Source: Sequoia sempervirens (Eukaryota; Streptophyta; Pinopsida; Cupressales; Cupressaceae). From it: DNA of 64,000 bases. Positions 31,534 to 44,150 of the stretch are shown here, one piece after another. The stretch lies in NCBI GenBank assembly GCA_007258455.2, contig VDFB02193867.1, positions 527,426,751 through 527,490,750 on the forward strand, written 5' to 3'. Every line of letters starts with the position of its first letter. Position 1 is the first letter of the stretch. Position numbers and translations under genes: made by a program. Below the pieces are notes generated by a model. It made no database searches. It saw only the letters and a program-made list of their open reading frames with translations, and was not told where the DNA came from.

Positions 31534-32901
31534 TCAGACCTTGTATTGTTCTAATCTTGTGAAAATTTTATCCATGATCTCTAGATGTCCCGCTCTAGTG
31601 TAGGATTTTCCCAACAAATCATCTACATAGTCTTCCAAATAGTTATGCATCATGTCATGGAAGATAGCGGTCATTGCATGTTGGTAGGTAGCTCCGACAT
31701 TCTTCAACCCAAAGGGCATGACATTCCAACAGAAGGTTCCCCAAGGACAAGTGAATGCTATCTTAATTTGATCTTCAGGAGCAATTTTAATTTGATTGTA
31801 GCCTGAGAAATCATCCATGAGGGATAACATTTCGTGCCCTACTGTCAAATCCACTATCATGTCAATGTTTGGAAGTGGGAAGTCATCCTTAGGACAAGCT
31901 TTGCTTAAATCTCTAAAATCTATGCAAATTCGGATGCCCCCATCAGGCTTTGAAATTGGTACTAAATTTGAAATCCAATTAGTATAGTCAATAGGTCTGA
32001 TAAATCCCACATCTAGCAACTTTTGTAATTTAGCTTTTACCAATAGAGCAATGTGTGGGTGCATTTTTCTCAACTTTTGTTTAACATTTTTTGGCCTCGG
32101 TGGCAAAGACAAGTGATGCATTACTAGATTTGGATCAAGTCCTGACATATCTGCATAAGACCATGCAAAGTTAACATGTATTTCCTTGTAAAACTGCATA
32201 TGCTCTATTCTCTCTTTAGGTGTTAATGATTCTGCTAAATGAATTATCTTTGGTTTTTCTTCTATGCCCAGATTTGTTGGTACTGTCTTCTCCACCAACA
32301 TAGATGATTTTTCATGATATACTGCTAAGGGAATTGTGTCAAGCCTTCCATCCTCAAGTGCCTCAGAGAGGTTTTCACCCTTGGATGCGTCCTTTATTTT
32401 TACTTTTTTTGGGTCTAATAGTGCCGCAGAGCAGTTTTCACTAGAAGACCTATATATATTTTCAATAATTTTGTGACTAAAAGGCTTGGCACTTCCCCCA
32501 AAATAAGCCATGCTGTTGAGTTCTATGATGAATCCTGCTTTATGATCCTCAAGGGGTGTGTCTTCTCGTGCTCCTAGAGAATTTATGATTGCCTCGTTAT
32601 TTTCAAATACATCCAATTGCGGTGGTCCCTTTTGATCGAAATCAATGAGTTCGGGGTGAACCAAGGGTAAAGAATCATGATTTGAGTCAAGATTTTGAAT
32701 GGATTCAAGGGTAAAAATATTATGATTGAGTTTAGGGGTAGGGACACTATCATAATCATAAATGTCAATGAAGTCATCAATGTCACTTTCCTCTTTGGTT
32801 TGTGTAGAATTAGAGAACTCTATTTCCTTACTTGAAGCACACACGGTACTCAAGGTCTTATCTTTCTGTGCATCATATCCTAAACCAGGAAATTTTTGCA
32901 T
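31534..32901 (-). pseudogene. rt: Protease-RT spacer and reverse transcriptase, element E
   Basis: Open for 455 codons. Residues 1-220 are an acidic spacer; 235-300 the RT entry (NFAWSYADMSGLDPNLVMHH); 305-440 the RT core with DFRDLSKACPKDDFPLPNID, DDFSGYNQIKIAPEDQ, FTCPWGTFCWNVMPFGLKN and catalytic EDYVDDLLGKS (both Asp kept). It stops at LEQYKV where A and B have Arg, then continues as LGYIVSSKGIEVDP. Confidence 0.85.
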
Positions 32902-33218
32902 ACGAGTAGGTTGTATTGTTTCGAAGATACCTTTTTTTGTAAGCCAAGAGGACTTTTACCATCATATCCCATTTGTTTCATAATATCAAATCCTTTACCA
33001 TATTGTTCAACAAGTATCTTTATTTCAATATGTTCTCTTTCTGTATCTTCGTCTTTGTATAACTAGTTTAAGAGATCAACTTCTTCTATTTCATCATAAA
33101 GGGCTCCCCATTTTTTGAAAGTAGTTGATTTACAAATAATTGTAGTATTTGCATCTAATGTGGTCTTAGTCATTTGTGGTTTTCCATAGGTGTGGGGAGA
33201 TAAAGGTATTTTTCCAAT

Positions 33219-34265
33219 TCAAAGAGCATGATTCAAGGTATATTCTTCCACTCCTTGTTCTTTTACTTGTATTTTGATCTCGGTTGCATTGGATTTTGAG
33301 AAAGAGGCTTTTAAGGACTCAGGATCAACATATGCTTGGGAAGAAAATGCTTCACAATTGCTGGGGATGGTGATTTTAGTTTTAGGGCTTAGATTATGGC
33401 AATACATGAAAGGGTTTGGATCTCCTCGTATTGTGATTTCAATATCATTGTGGGGGAATTTAATGAACTGGTGGTATGTAGAAGGTACTGCTTGCATTGC
33501 ATGAATCCAAGGTCTTCTAAGGAGGATATTATAGGTCAGTGGGATATCAAGGACTTGGAAAACCACATCCTTGACCACAGGGCCAATTCTAATTGGTAGA
33601 GTAATTGATCCTTTAGATGAGCGTTCCTCTTCATCATATGCCTTTATGGTAATCTTTTTACTTGGTTCAATTGCATTTTTAGAGAACCTTAATTTTGTGA
33701 TCAATTCTTGAGTACAGATATTAAGGCTCGCTCCTTCGTCTATCAAAACTCGCTTGATCTTAACATTATGGATGAGGACGTCAGTGTGTAAAGCTGCATT
33801 ATGCAGTTGTTGAAGGGATGAATCATCATTTTTAGTAAAAGTGAGAGTATGAGGAGAGGTGATGTGTCCCACCATAGCTTGGAATTTATCTACATGTAGG
33901 TCTGTAGGCACTGTAGCAGTAGCAAGTGCTTTATCTAAGATAGCTTTATGCTCAGGGGAGAGGCGTAGCAGCTTGAGTATAGAAATTTGTGCGAGTTTTT
34001 TTCCTAAGTGCTCTATGAGGTTGTATTGCGAAGAGGGTGTAGTAGGTTTTGCATTAGGACCTTTAAGGGTAACAACGCCTTTATGGGTAGTAACCTTGCA
34101 ATCAGGTTCTTTTCCTTTTATGATGAAAGTGTTGACATGATTATCAACCTCACTGATGTTATGTATGGTATAATCATACTTAGCAGTAGTATAGTGTACA
34201 CCATCACCAAATTCAAGAGCCTTTCCTTTATCCTTGTCATGCTTACATAAAGGGTTTTTAAACAC
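33219..34265 (-). pseudogene. pr: Aspartic protease region, element E
   Basis: Open for 348 codons. KFQAMVGHITSPHTLTFTKN leads to the catalytic motif VLIDEGASLNIC, in which the usual middle Gly is Glu; KKITIKAYDEEERSSKGSI; then [20 protein letters not shown], where Arg replaces Gly of the LLGRPW motif of A. Both look like G-to-A changes and would impair the enzyme. It ends where spacer sequence begins. Confidence 0.8.
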
Positions 34266-35765
34266 CTCACGACCTGAGTTACTAGAAGGAGTGTGTCCGT
34301 CAACTACTATCTTAACGTTATCAATAAGGTCTTGTATTAAATGTCAAAGTTTATTTTAGATATTTATCTATCCTTTGTGTTTATGCTAGTCATAAAAGTG
34401 ATCTTCATTCCACCATGGGGGTTTGACTTGTGGATTATATTCCTTGATTTCAGGTAATGTTATAATATTGGTTTCAAGAAGTTCTTTTAGTGCAGATTCA
34501 AGTGATTGTCCCAATGGTGTAAAATTTCGTTCAGGGAAACTTCTTTGTTTTTCTTTTCCTTTATCTGAAGATGGACCTTTGAGATTGCAAGCAGGTGATG
34601 ATGTTTTAGTTGTTTTTGCATCAACAACTCCATCATTAACTACATTCTTGTTCTTAACCCAAAAAGGGGTCTTGTTTGAATTTGATTTTTGATCATTTTC
34701 ATTATTAATTTTAATAGTTCCATCATCGATGAGGGTTTGTTCAATTCAAAATCCCATTTCTATGGCTTCATCAAAGGAATCCAAGCATTTGAGGTGAAGT
34801 TCCCTTCTGATTTCTTTATTCAAATTTCAACAAAAGAGGTCAACCAATTCTTGATTAGGAATGGAATAATGCAATCATTTTGTTGAATGTCTCCATCTTT
34901 GTAAAAATGACACAAAAGATTCACCTTGTTTTTGTTTCGTGTTGAAAAGTTTTGTCATTGTCACTTTAAGGTCACAATTGAAACTATAATTGGAGACAAA
35001 TCTATCAGCCAATTCTTGAAAATATTTGATGGTTGGGGGTAATCGTAAAAACCATTCCATAGCCTCTCCTCCTAGACTGCAAGGAAATAATCTCATAAGG
35101 TACATTTCATCAACTGCAAATTCCATGGTAGTGGCACAAAATTGTCTTAAGTGGTTCTTAGGATCTCCTTTTCCATTATATTTGTCAAGTTTTTGTATGT
35201 CCCAATGGTTAGGAAAAGGTGGCATTGGTATGCTTGGATCGAAGGGACAAGGACACATGTCTTCAATGGAGAACTTGTGAGTCGATGCTTTACTGTTCTT
35301 GAGAGTATCCAGTTCTTGTCGTAATGTTCTAAGCTCATCCAAAATAGGATCATTTGTAGGTGTAGGTTTTGATGTCTTTGAAGATCGCTTATAACTAGGT
35401 TGTAGATAAAAGTGTCTATGATCTTTGATCCTACCATCGTTGTTTGTTTTAGGATTCTTAGATTCACTAGATTTACGTTGGTCATTTATTGTGAGTAATG
35501 ATATGTCAAAATCAGGAGGCATTTTAATTCCTTCATCAACAAGGGCCTTGAAGTATTATTGTGGGTTATGTTTTACTACCTCCGTAAGAATTTTAGTGAA
35601 TATATTATCATTGAGAGCTTCATTTATGATGGATTGTGTTATTTCTTCACTATCATTTTCACTTGTTTCACTAGTTGCAACACTAATGTGATTTTCCCCA
35701 TCAAAGTCTTTTCCCCAAGGGTTCCCTTCTTCTTGAAACATTTTTGCTCTTGTTCTAGGGGTCAT
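34266..35765 (-). pseudogene. gag: Gag, element E
   Basis: Start chosen at ATG 35765 (MTPRTRAKMFQEEGN), which matches the MPIFTRSQYNK start of gag in A. One stop (TAA near 35556) precedes a long open piece (35522-34875) with RTLRQELDTLKNSKAS, PFPNHWDIQKLDKYNGKGDP and the capsid core SLGGEAMEWFLRLPP, TMTKLFNTKQKQGESFVSFL. After 34875 homology continues in stop-broken frames to a degenerate knuckle (WWNEDHFYDYHKHKG-like) near 34400. Packages element RNA. Confidence 0.8.
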
Positions 35766-37499
35766 TGGTGATTTGTTATTATTTTCAATCCAAGGTAATG
35801 TATGAGACCTAAGACTAGGTTGCAAATGAAAAGGATATGATTCTAAGATGGGATATAAAAATGGTATGGTATGATACGACAAGCTAAGAATGAAAAAGCT
35901 AAATGGCAACTCTAGGTCCAAAGTTGGTTATGATGCAAAGGCTTTACTTGTGTTATGATGGATATACACAAGGACCAATAATTAAGAGAGGGTATGTAGG
36001 AGATGATGGACTCCAAAAGGATTTCCCTACTCAAGGATGATGGTATGTTTCCCTAACTCAAGTGATGCAGGTGATAGATAGCCAATAGTTTGATTTCAAG
36101 ACCTAGGAAGAGTAGCCTAAGTGCAAGCTAATGGTTTTATTTGATTGATGATGAATATGCAAAGGGATAAATTATTAGAACATGCAAAGGTTAGGTGATA
36201 TGGTCTTGATATGCAAAAGGGGTTGACCATGAAAGAACTAGGTGGAATGATATATGTATACAAGACTAGGAACATGCAATTACAAGGATGAAAGGGATAT
36301 GAATATGTAAGGACCATGAATATGCAAGGACTAGGTGGAATGCACGGATTGAAAGATCAAAACTGAAGGATGATGACCCTAAGAAATCTAAGTGATAGGT
36401 TCACATGGGATGTTTGTGTTGTTGGAACTTTTGAGGTTTTCAAAGTTTGAGATGTTGCAACTTTCTCGGTGTGATGTTTGTTTGAGGTCGATTGTTTGTG
36501 TTTAGATTTGTGAATGTGGTGAATACTGTTTGAAAATACACAAAACACTTGACAAGCATGATGTTTTGGTGTATGCAAATGTACATGGGACAAGCACAAT
36601 CCTAATAAGCCAATAGGCCAAGGGTTTGTATACTTGATATAGACCACTGATATACCCCAGATTGGTGCTGAACACCTTTCCTTCTCGAGAGTAGATAGCT
36701 TAGAAGTTTGGTGGCATTGGCTCCCCTCCATGACTCATTAATTTCATTCGAGCACACCAACTTCAAATTCTTGGGTAGTGACTTCCCAAGAACTGCTATC
36801 TCTACTCAAGGGGATTAGTAGTGATTGTCTTTGAGCATGATAATGTACCCTGCACTATACCAAACAACAACTGAAGAATGGTTGGCCTCTAAAACAAAAG
36901 GTGTTTAGGACGGGCATTCCATTCATAGGGCATGATCCATGCGGTAAGAGTCCCCTTTCAGATTCATCTCGTTGGAACCATACGCATGATTCTTGGGCTT
37001 TCTCCAAGAATCCACTTTTATATACTGGCTGGAAGTCCCTCGGGTTCAGGGTGCTATCGGTCTAAGTCGTCCTAGGGTGAGTACTTTTTCCCACCAGAAT
37101 AGGCTCAAGTTCTAGAGTCAATGACCATTTCTCTTACACCTAGGATCGCACAAGTGCACAAGGGGAAATGATACTTCGATTATTAAATAGGGGTGACACA
37201 TAAAATAGATGGGTCTGGTTTCTGATCACTAAGTTTTGCACAAGGTGAGAGCATACTCCCTACCATCTCAAGCACAACAAACAGTGTTCATTGACCCCCT
37301 TGTTAAGCCTATGTGGAAGAAGACAATTGTTCATTTTTAATGCACCAATTGAAGTGGTTTCTAATCTAAAAGACAATTGGTTTCAAAACCATGTCTTTGA
37401 CGAACGTCCTGCATCAAAAGCTCATTTGTAGTTTCATGCCTCCTTTCTTTGACAAGCGTATGTTTTGATTTTCAATTCTTTAACAAACAAACCTAGCAA
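35766..37499 (-). other. 5' leader of element E with conserved TATA-like module
   Basis: No gene. 37110-37186 is highly similar, on the minus strand, to 40811-40886 of element A (shared TAATAATCGAAGTAT, CCCCTTGTGCACT and GACTCTAGAA). Downstream on the minus strand, 37024-37017 reads TATATAAA, followed by a perfect 9-bp stem, GATTCTTGG / CCAAGAATC, at about 37014-36990. Confidence 0.6.
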
Positions 37500-38460
37500 G
37501 AGAAACCAAATTAAAAAAAATAGTCACAAAACCAAAACTTGACCAAAATGAAAACTAATATAAATTTAAAGAAAAATAATCTAGGAAAAAAAAGATAATC
37601 TAAGATAAAAAGCTAATTTAAAATTAAAAGTTAGTCTAAATTGAAAATCTAAAGTTAGAGATTAAAAACTAATCTAGATTCAAAGTTAATCCAAATTTAA
37701 AACTTATCTAAGTTAGACATTAATTAAAAACTAACCTAATTTAAAAGTTAGTGCAAATAAAAAACTTAAAAAAGGTTATTCTAATTAATCAGAATTAAAA
37801 GCTATTCTAAATTAAAATTAATCTAAAACTAAAGGCCAATATTAAAAATTATTGTAGATTAGAACTAATCTAAAGTTAAAAACTAATCTAAGAATTAAAA
37901 ACTAAATTAAATCTAAATCTCTAATCTAAATTCTAAATTAACTCTAAACTAAGAATCTAATTTAGAAAGCCAAAAGCTAAAAAATAAAAAATAAACTAAG
38001 AATCCAAGTAATATCTAAATTAATGATTTTTCATGATTTAAAAACCCAAGCTAAATTAAAAAGTTAAAAAAATAAAAATGAAATTTAAAATATAATTTAA
38101 ATCTACAATTAAATTTAAAATCTAATTTAAATCTACAATTAAATTTAAAATCTAATTTAAATCTAAAATTAAATTTAAAAGCTACATTAAGAAAGATTTT
38201 TTTTTTTGTAAAAAGCAAAATATAATCTAAATTAAATTAGTAACTAAAATCTAAACTACATTAAAAAAAAATTCTAATTAAATAAGAGATTAGAAACTAA
38301 ACTAAAAACTAACTTAAATTAAACTAAAACTAAAATGAACTAAGCTAAATTAAAATAAAACTAAACTCAAATTAAAACTAACAAAATCAAATTAAAAACT
38401 TAAACTATATTAATACTAAACTAAAAAAAAAAGAGACTAAAAAGACTGGTAAATTAAAAT
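37500..38460. repeat. Degenerate CTAAATTAAAA array in leader of E
   Basis: Nearly 1 kb of loosely repeated AACTAATCTAAATTAAAA-like words with irregular period, almost free of G and C apart from the CTAA step. No ORF. It occupies the leader position where A has its GCGCAT array and C its hairpin array. Confidence 0.75.
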
Positions 38461-38791
38461 AAAAGGAGAATAAAGTTAGATAAGAAGAAAATAGAATTGC
38501 ATGTTGATAGTAAACATCCTCCAGACTTGGAATATACATAGAAGATTGTAGCTGACAAAATATCTCAGAATAGCCACTGCCCCATGGACGGTAATGATTG
38601 CAAGATCTGCATTGAATGCAAATGAGCACAAAATGTAAAATGAGCACAAAAAAGATGCAAATTGTTTTCCAAAATACAACTAATAAAAAAAAATCTGAGA
38701 GATGTAAGAAAAAATACGAAAGCATGGACAAGGCAAGCAAGCTGTTTGACAGAGGCATAGACAAGGTATGTGAATTATTTGCCAATGTGCA

Positions 38792-39998
38792 TGTATACAC
38801 ATAAAAATGGTCATGTCTATAATCCTGGCAATTAATTAAATATTTATTATTTAATTAATTTATCTAAAAAGTCCTCTACGTATGATTAAATTTAATTAAT
38901 TTAATTATATTGTTCATTCATCTTATTCTTCTTTCATAAATAAATAAATCTATTTTATTTAATTATTTTCATATGTCCACTTAATTAATTAAATAAATAC
39001 ATATTATTTATTTAAATTAATTATCATTTGTTTGAATTTAAATTAAATCTTTTGATTTAATTAAGTTTAAATATTTCTCTTTCTTCTATTTTAAATTCTT
39101 CTTCTAATTAATTAAATATTTCATTTAATTAATTTTCATAAAAGTGATTTAATTAAATAAACCTTATTTAATTAAATATCTTATGCTTTCTTTCTAAAAC
39201 ACAATTAGATATTTGATTGTGAAATCTTCTATCATAATTAAATATTTTATTTAAATATGAGATCTTCTGCTTTTTTCAAAAATTCTGATTAAAGCTTTCT
39301 TCTTATCACAAACTTTCTTCTGCTTTTAAAAGCTTAATTAAATATTCCATTTAATTAAGAAAAAGCTGAATATCATCCACAAATAAATAATTGAATTTTT
39401 AATTCATTATTTATCAGCTTTAAATCTTTCTTTTATTCTTTTAAAGAAAATATGATTTCTTATTTCTTATCTTCTTCTCTTTCATAAAAATAGAAAAATA
39501 TTATTTTTAGGTTTTCTTCCATTTTCTCTTCAGTTTCATCCTTCTTCAGCCATTCGATCTGCCAGGAATTATCACAACCGTCAATCAAGATAGCCAATCA
39601 GAATCATTCGAAAAACTCTATAAATACCTGTGTGAATCCAAGCATTGGTAATAGGCAATTAATTAGAGTTCATGCATTTAATTCATTTAGTATTCTAGCA
39701 TCATGTTAACTTCAATCATTTGTCTTATTCCATATCATAGCTTAATCTTGCATCATGCATCATTTTTAAATCTCGTTCTTTAGGAAGACAGTTTGTTGAG
39801 CCTAGCATAGAAATCTGAGAGCAAAAGCTGGAATCAACAAAAACACTAAAGATAGAGGACAATAGGACGACAATCGAAGTGGATATTGAGTTTGCATTTA
39901 CTTACCTTTTATTTTCTGTTTTGATACAATGTCTTATTGGTGTGCTTGAATAGTATTTGTTTCAAATTCATTTACGTATATTATTTTTCGATCACACA
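38792..39998 (+). repeat. 5' LTR of element A (1207 bp)
   Basis: Starts TGTATACACATAAAAATGG, ends CGATCACACA. It contains AT-rich TTAATTAAATA blocks, then a TATAAATACC box at about 39620 that is likely the transcription start region. Matches 53765-54972. Confidence 0.95.
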
Positions 39999-40002
39999 TT
40001 TG

Positions 40003-40020
40003 TGGCGCCCACCATGGGGC
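40003..40020 (+). promoter_or_regulatory. Primer-binding site of element A
   Basis: TGGCGCCCACCATGGGGC, four bases after the LTR end. It begins TGG as required to pair with a tRNA 3' CCA end; I do not assign the tRNA. Confidence 0.8.
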
Positions 40021-40074
40021 CTATGCCCCCATTTTAGACTTCTTTCTTGCAGGTTTTCTTGCAGGTTTTCGGAT

Positions 40075-40515
40075 ATTCGGCAGTGCATTTGGAGATCCGA
40101 AAGTTTTCCATTTTGCAGGTACTTCGGCGCATTTGAGGACTGTTTCGGCACATCTGGGAGTTTCCGAAGAGCATTTAGGAAACAAAGTGGCGCATATGGG
40201 GATTTCTGAAGAGCATTTAGGAGTTTAATTACTGCATATAGGACATCATTTAGTGCATTAATTTATTTCAAAAAATCAAAAAAAAAAAAATTGCATTTTA
40301 GTTTAGCGCATATAGGGTCTGTTATTACGCATCCGGGTTCTATTTCTGTGCATTCGGGTTCTATTTTTCCACATTTGTATTCTATTATTGCGCATATGGG
40401 TTTTGTTTTCACACATTAGGGTTATGTTATTGCTCATCTGGGTTCTATTATTGCGCATTTGGGTTCTGTTTTTGCGCATCTGGGTAACAGAGTTGCGCAT
40501 CTGAGTTGTAACAGA
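40075..40515 (+). repeat. GCGCAT array I in leader of A
   Basis: Degenerate units of roughly 25-30 bp carrying GCGCAT, GTGCAT, GCACAT or ACGCAT followed by NNGGGTTCT or GGGNNTT. About fifteen copies. Minus-strand ORFs across it are repeats of MRNNRTQ and not genes. Confidence 0.8.
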
Positions 40516-40810
40516 GATTATGAGTCTGATGCCTTCCGCAGACAAAATTTCTTTTCTTTTCTTGCTGGTTTTAAAATGAATCAATCTAGGGTAGCCACCA
40601 CATCTTTATCATGCAGTTAAAATGAACCCCATGTCTGTTGTGAAGCAAAATCTTCACTTAGATTAAATCATTTTTGATTTTGGTGCACCTAAAATGAATC
40701 TATCTACTCTTCTTGACTGTGTTTGAAAGTGGTAGGTGACTATGCTCTCACCCTATGTAAACTAGGTGATCAGAAAATCAAATCCACTTTTCCTTATGTA
40801 ACCTTGACTT

Positions 40811-41000
40811 AATAATCGAAGTATCCTCTCCCCTTGTGCACTCGTGCGATCCTGGGTGCAAGAGAAACGGTTATTGACTCTAGAAATTGGACCTGCCTGG
40901 GGATTTCATCACCTCAACATGACTCAAACCAGCAACGGAGCTAAGGCCAAGCTACCCCCAACTGGTATATAAATGTAAACCTTAAGGGAAAACCTAAGGT
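40811..41000 (+). promoter_or_regulatory. Conserved leader module with TATA-like box (A)
   Basis: 40811-40886 matches the leader of E; 40889-40913 matches 63168-63192 of element C at 24 of 25 bases. Then GGTATATAAA (40964-40973) and the short stem AACCTTA / TAAGGTT. Could be an internal promoter or an RNA packaging element; the role is inferred. Confidence 0.45.
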
Positions 41001-41564
41001 TGCTTGTGCGGATGTGTCATATGGACGGAGTTGTACTCCCTTAAACCCTGTTGAGCTTAACCTCTTCAAGCTGGAGTGCCACCTTAATGGTGATTAATCT
41101 TTTGCCCCATGTATGACCACTCGAACGAGGGTCCCGAACTTAAAGCTCTTGTCTAGTAAGCCAAAATCCTTCTATTTGCTAGCGCAACACCAGTCAGTGT
41201 GAAGGCATCCACACTTTCACAGTTTGTAGTAGAGGTGATCAGCTCACCATGGGAGTTTCATGGGGGTTGGAAGCTTGGTTGGCCTGAGAAGAGAGTGCAC
41301 TGTAAGGGGGAGCCCATGCAACCAAGCTTCTGAATTTACATGCTACAGATATGCGGTTACATGGAATCTAGCGGATATTATTCTGGCCTAACCTAGGTTG
41401 TGCTTGTCTTATTCTGTGCTTGGCTACGATCAACTTAAATCAGACTGTTTGTTGTGTTTTCAAGAACATTAATTCAGATAAAGGATCATCCAAAACGAAC
41501 ATGAAAAACTTCAACAAAAAATTTTCAAAACTGGTCAAAACCTGTCTTTGGAGAACTATTTTAG

Positions 41565-41805
41565 CGCATCTAGGAAAAACTGTAGCACATACATAATCTA
41601 TTCTGGCGCATCCACTTCCTAGTTCGGCGCATCTAAGTTATTTTCCAACGCATTTAGAGACTGTTTTAGCACATACACTTCTTACTTTAGCGCATTTAAG
41701 ATCTGTTTCTGCGCATTCAAGTTATTCTGCAGCGCATTTGACTCTTTCTCCAGCGCATATACCTCTTTCTACAGTGCATTTAGGGAACAGAATAGCGCTT
41801 TTAGG
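41565..41805 (+). repeat. GCGCAT array II in leader of A
   Basis: About eleven units such as TTAGCGCATCTAGG, CTGGCGCATCCACTT, CAGCGCATTTGACT, ending just before the first gag-frame ATG at 41854. Confidence 0.8.
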
Positions 41806-41853
41806 TTGCTATCAAAATTCTACACAAGCCCAAATTTTTGATATTTTTTGCCC

Positions 41854-42195
41854 ATGTTGAGGAAGTGGAAATCAACCAAGTTCGTCAAGAAATCAGTCTT
41901 CATTAGGATCAAGAAGCCCAAAACGAACTTAAGTTACAAGGAAACTTTAGACCACAGAGAATTTTTGTATAAGAGTCGACATGTCTTGCTCCATTATCGC
42001 AAATTTCTCCATAGATACCAAGACTACATTAGAGGATTCACTAACGATTACGCTGTAGAACCTTTAGCTACTCAAGCTTATTATCAAAGATTAGCGTTAT
42101 TTCAACATCACAATCTTAATCAACCTCTTGAGTTTGAGAATATACCACAACCTTCGATTGAATATTCAACGCATCCTAGTCAAATCCTTCAGTGA
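41854..42195 (+). CDS. Small basic ORF upstream of gag (element A)
   Basis: 113 codons from ATG 41854, N-terminus strongly basic (MLRKWKSTKFVKKS, RIKKPKTN), then Tyr/His/Leu-rich sequence (HVLLHYRKFLHRYQDYI). It is in the same frame as gag; three stops (TGA 42193, TAG, TGA) separate it from the conserved gag part. It may be an N-terminal extension of gag broken by mutation, or a separate leader ORF such as those upstream of gag in Ogre/Tat elements. The family is not recognised. Confidence 0.45.
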   Translation: MLRKWKSTKFVKKSVFIRIKKPKTNLSYKETLDHREFLYKSRHVLLHYRKFLHRYQDYIRGFTNDYAVEPLATQAYYQRLALFQHHNLNQPLEFENIPQPSIEYSTHPSQILQ

Positions 42196-42225
42196 CCTTT
42201 GATCATATCATAGAATTCCTTTCAT

Positions 42226-44150
42226 ATGCCTATTTTTACAAGATCTCAATACAACAAACTAGGAGAAGAGTCTCAATGAGAAAGTCCTACCCATAACATT
42301 CAAGAAGAAGGTGAATGTGGTAATCCTCATTTTAGTGTGAATCGTAATCCTCTTTTCAGTGACGACAATATGGCTGACAAAGAGGAAAATCCATCTCATA
42401 AGTACAAAGACATGAACAAAACTCCCGTAGATAGTGACAATGAGCAAGAGGAAGAACTTCACATTAGAGAGGTTGAACAAGACCCCAAGTTTCTTAAAGC
42501 CATAGAAAAGATCCTACAACGTGATAAAGAAAAGTATTTTATCTTCCTAGCCGATCAAGGAGCTAAACTGCCTAAGGATTTTGATACTGAGAAATTAAAG
42601 AGCAAAGAAGAAGAAACATCCCCATCTGATTTTACTGCTCTTACTCAACAATTTAAGACACTCCAAGGACAAATCAAAGAGTTACAAGGAGGGACCACAA
42701 CAAAAAAATACACTCTTGACGACATATGTCCATATCCTTTTGATAGAAGTCTCAATATGATTCCATTTCCTAAACATTGTGAAATTCCCAAATTTGATCA
42801 TTATAATGGGAAATCGGATCCAATTGTTCATGTGAGAGACTTCTGAAACATGACTTTAGAGTTTGCACATGAAGACATTTATTTATTATGATTGTTCCCT
42901 AGGAGCCTTGGAGTTAACTCTATGGAATGGTTATCTAAGATTACACCTCCTGTTCAAACATTTGAGGAATTGATCAATTTGTTCATAACACAATAGGCCT
43001 ACAACATCCAACACCCAATCACCGTGATTGATCTTTGCAAAGTTGCACAAAAACCTGGTGAACCTTTCACTACCTTTCTTCAAAGATGGAGAAGAATGTT
43101 CGCTAGGTATCCACATCATGTTCCTGAAAAGGAAAAAATGGTTACATTCATCAATAGCCTGAATTCAGAAATGAGTTATCACTTAAATCTACATTGTCCA
43201 CCTTCCTTTGAGAAATTGATTGAGGATGCCATCACCATTGAAGGTTCTTTGGTCAAAAGAGGGACAATAAAACTTGACAAGGACAATCCTAGCTCATCTA
43301 ACCATTATAACAACCAAGACAAGTCTAAATTTTGGACTCGCAACAAAAACATTGCAAATGATGGTGTTGTAGATGCAAACCATGTCTCGACTAAGCCATT
43401 TGTTCTGAGTACTCCAAATACTCCTCGCAACAATAATTACAACAATGTCAGTTCTATCACAAATCAAGGAAACAATCCTCCCCCCCAAGGCACAACATGA
43501 ATCAAAATCCTACTCTCAATCAGGGGATTGGCAACAATCAGAATTATCGTGGAAACAACAACAACAACAATACCTTAGGGAATACCTCAAACACAAACTC
43601 ACAACACTTTTCATTCTTCTCTAGTAGAAGAACTTTCACTCCACTAGGACAATCCTTGGAATCTACTTTCAAAGAGGTTATGGAAAAAAATGTCCTTACT
43701 TTGCCACCTCAACGCAATTATGAACCTAGTGTAAAACCTCCATCATGGAATGAAGCTTATTATTGTGACTATCATAGGTGCAGAGGTCATCGTACAAACA
43801 AGTGTCAAGCTTTGAAGCATGCTATTCAAGACCCAATTGACAATGGCATTATCACAGTAGAAGGAAAACAAAAATCCAATGAAAATCACCAAGCATTTCG
43901 CAACCCTTTGCCAAATTATCAAAAGGGAGAATCCTCTGACAAAAATATGAATCAAATCGATGACACTATAATCCGTCACCTCTATACAAACGATGAGCGA
44001 GTCAACATTATAAAAATCAATGAGAGAATAGACAATGGACAAGTTAATGTCACAACAAGAGCACAAGCTAAAGTTGTCTTGAAGGGTGCCTCTTCGAAAT
44101 CCACTGAGACCTTCCCTCAACATCAATATGACCTAGTTAACCAACTTTGA
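42226..44150 (+). pseudogene. gag: Gag, element A
   Basis: Start chosen at ATG 42226 (MPIFTRSQYNKLGEES), matched by MTPRTRAKMF in E; a TGA follows within it. Then an acidic stretch, the helix FTALTQQFKTLQGQIKEL, CPYPFDRSLNMIPFPKHCEI, and the capsid core (MEWLSKITPP, FTTFLQRWRRMFARYPHHVP, FINSLNSEMSYHLNL). A frameshift sits at a run of C near 43482-43488. The second frame (43497-44150) holds an Asn-rich linker and the nucleocapsid knuckle CDYHRCRGHRTNKC followed by KHAIQD. Stops at 42844, about 42889 and 42994 break it. Binds and packages element RNA. Confidence 0.85.

Noticed and set aside
36700..37400. tRNA- or rRNA-like gene in the GC-richer leader of E
   Set aside because: No cloverleaf with a recognisable T-arm was found; the sequence instead aligns with the leader of element A.
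38405..38804. Minus-strand ORF of 131 codons and overlapping ORFs at the leader of E
   Set aside because: Hydrophobic low-complexity reading that runs across the junction with LTR A; cannot be ancestral coding.
40303..40584. Minus-strand ORF of repeated MRNNRTQM
   Set aside because: Shadow of the GCGCAT leader array; no other support. The same applies to the minus-strand ORF at 5975-6322.
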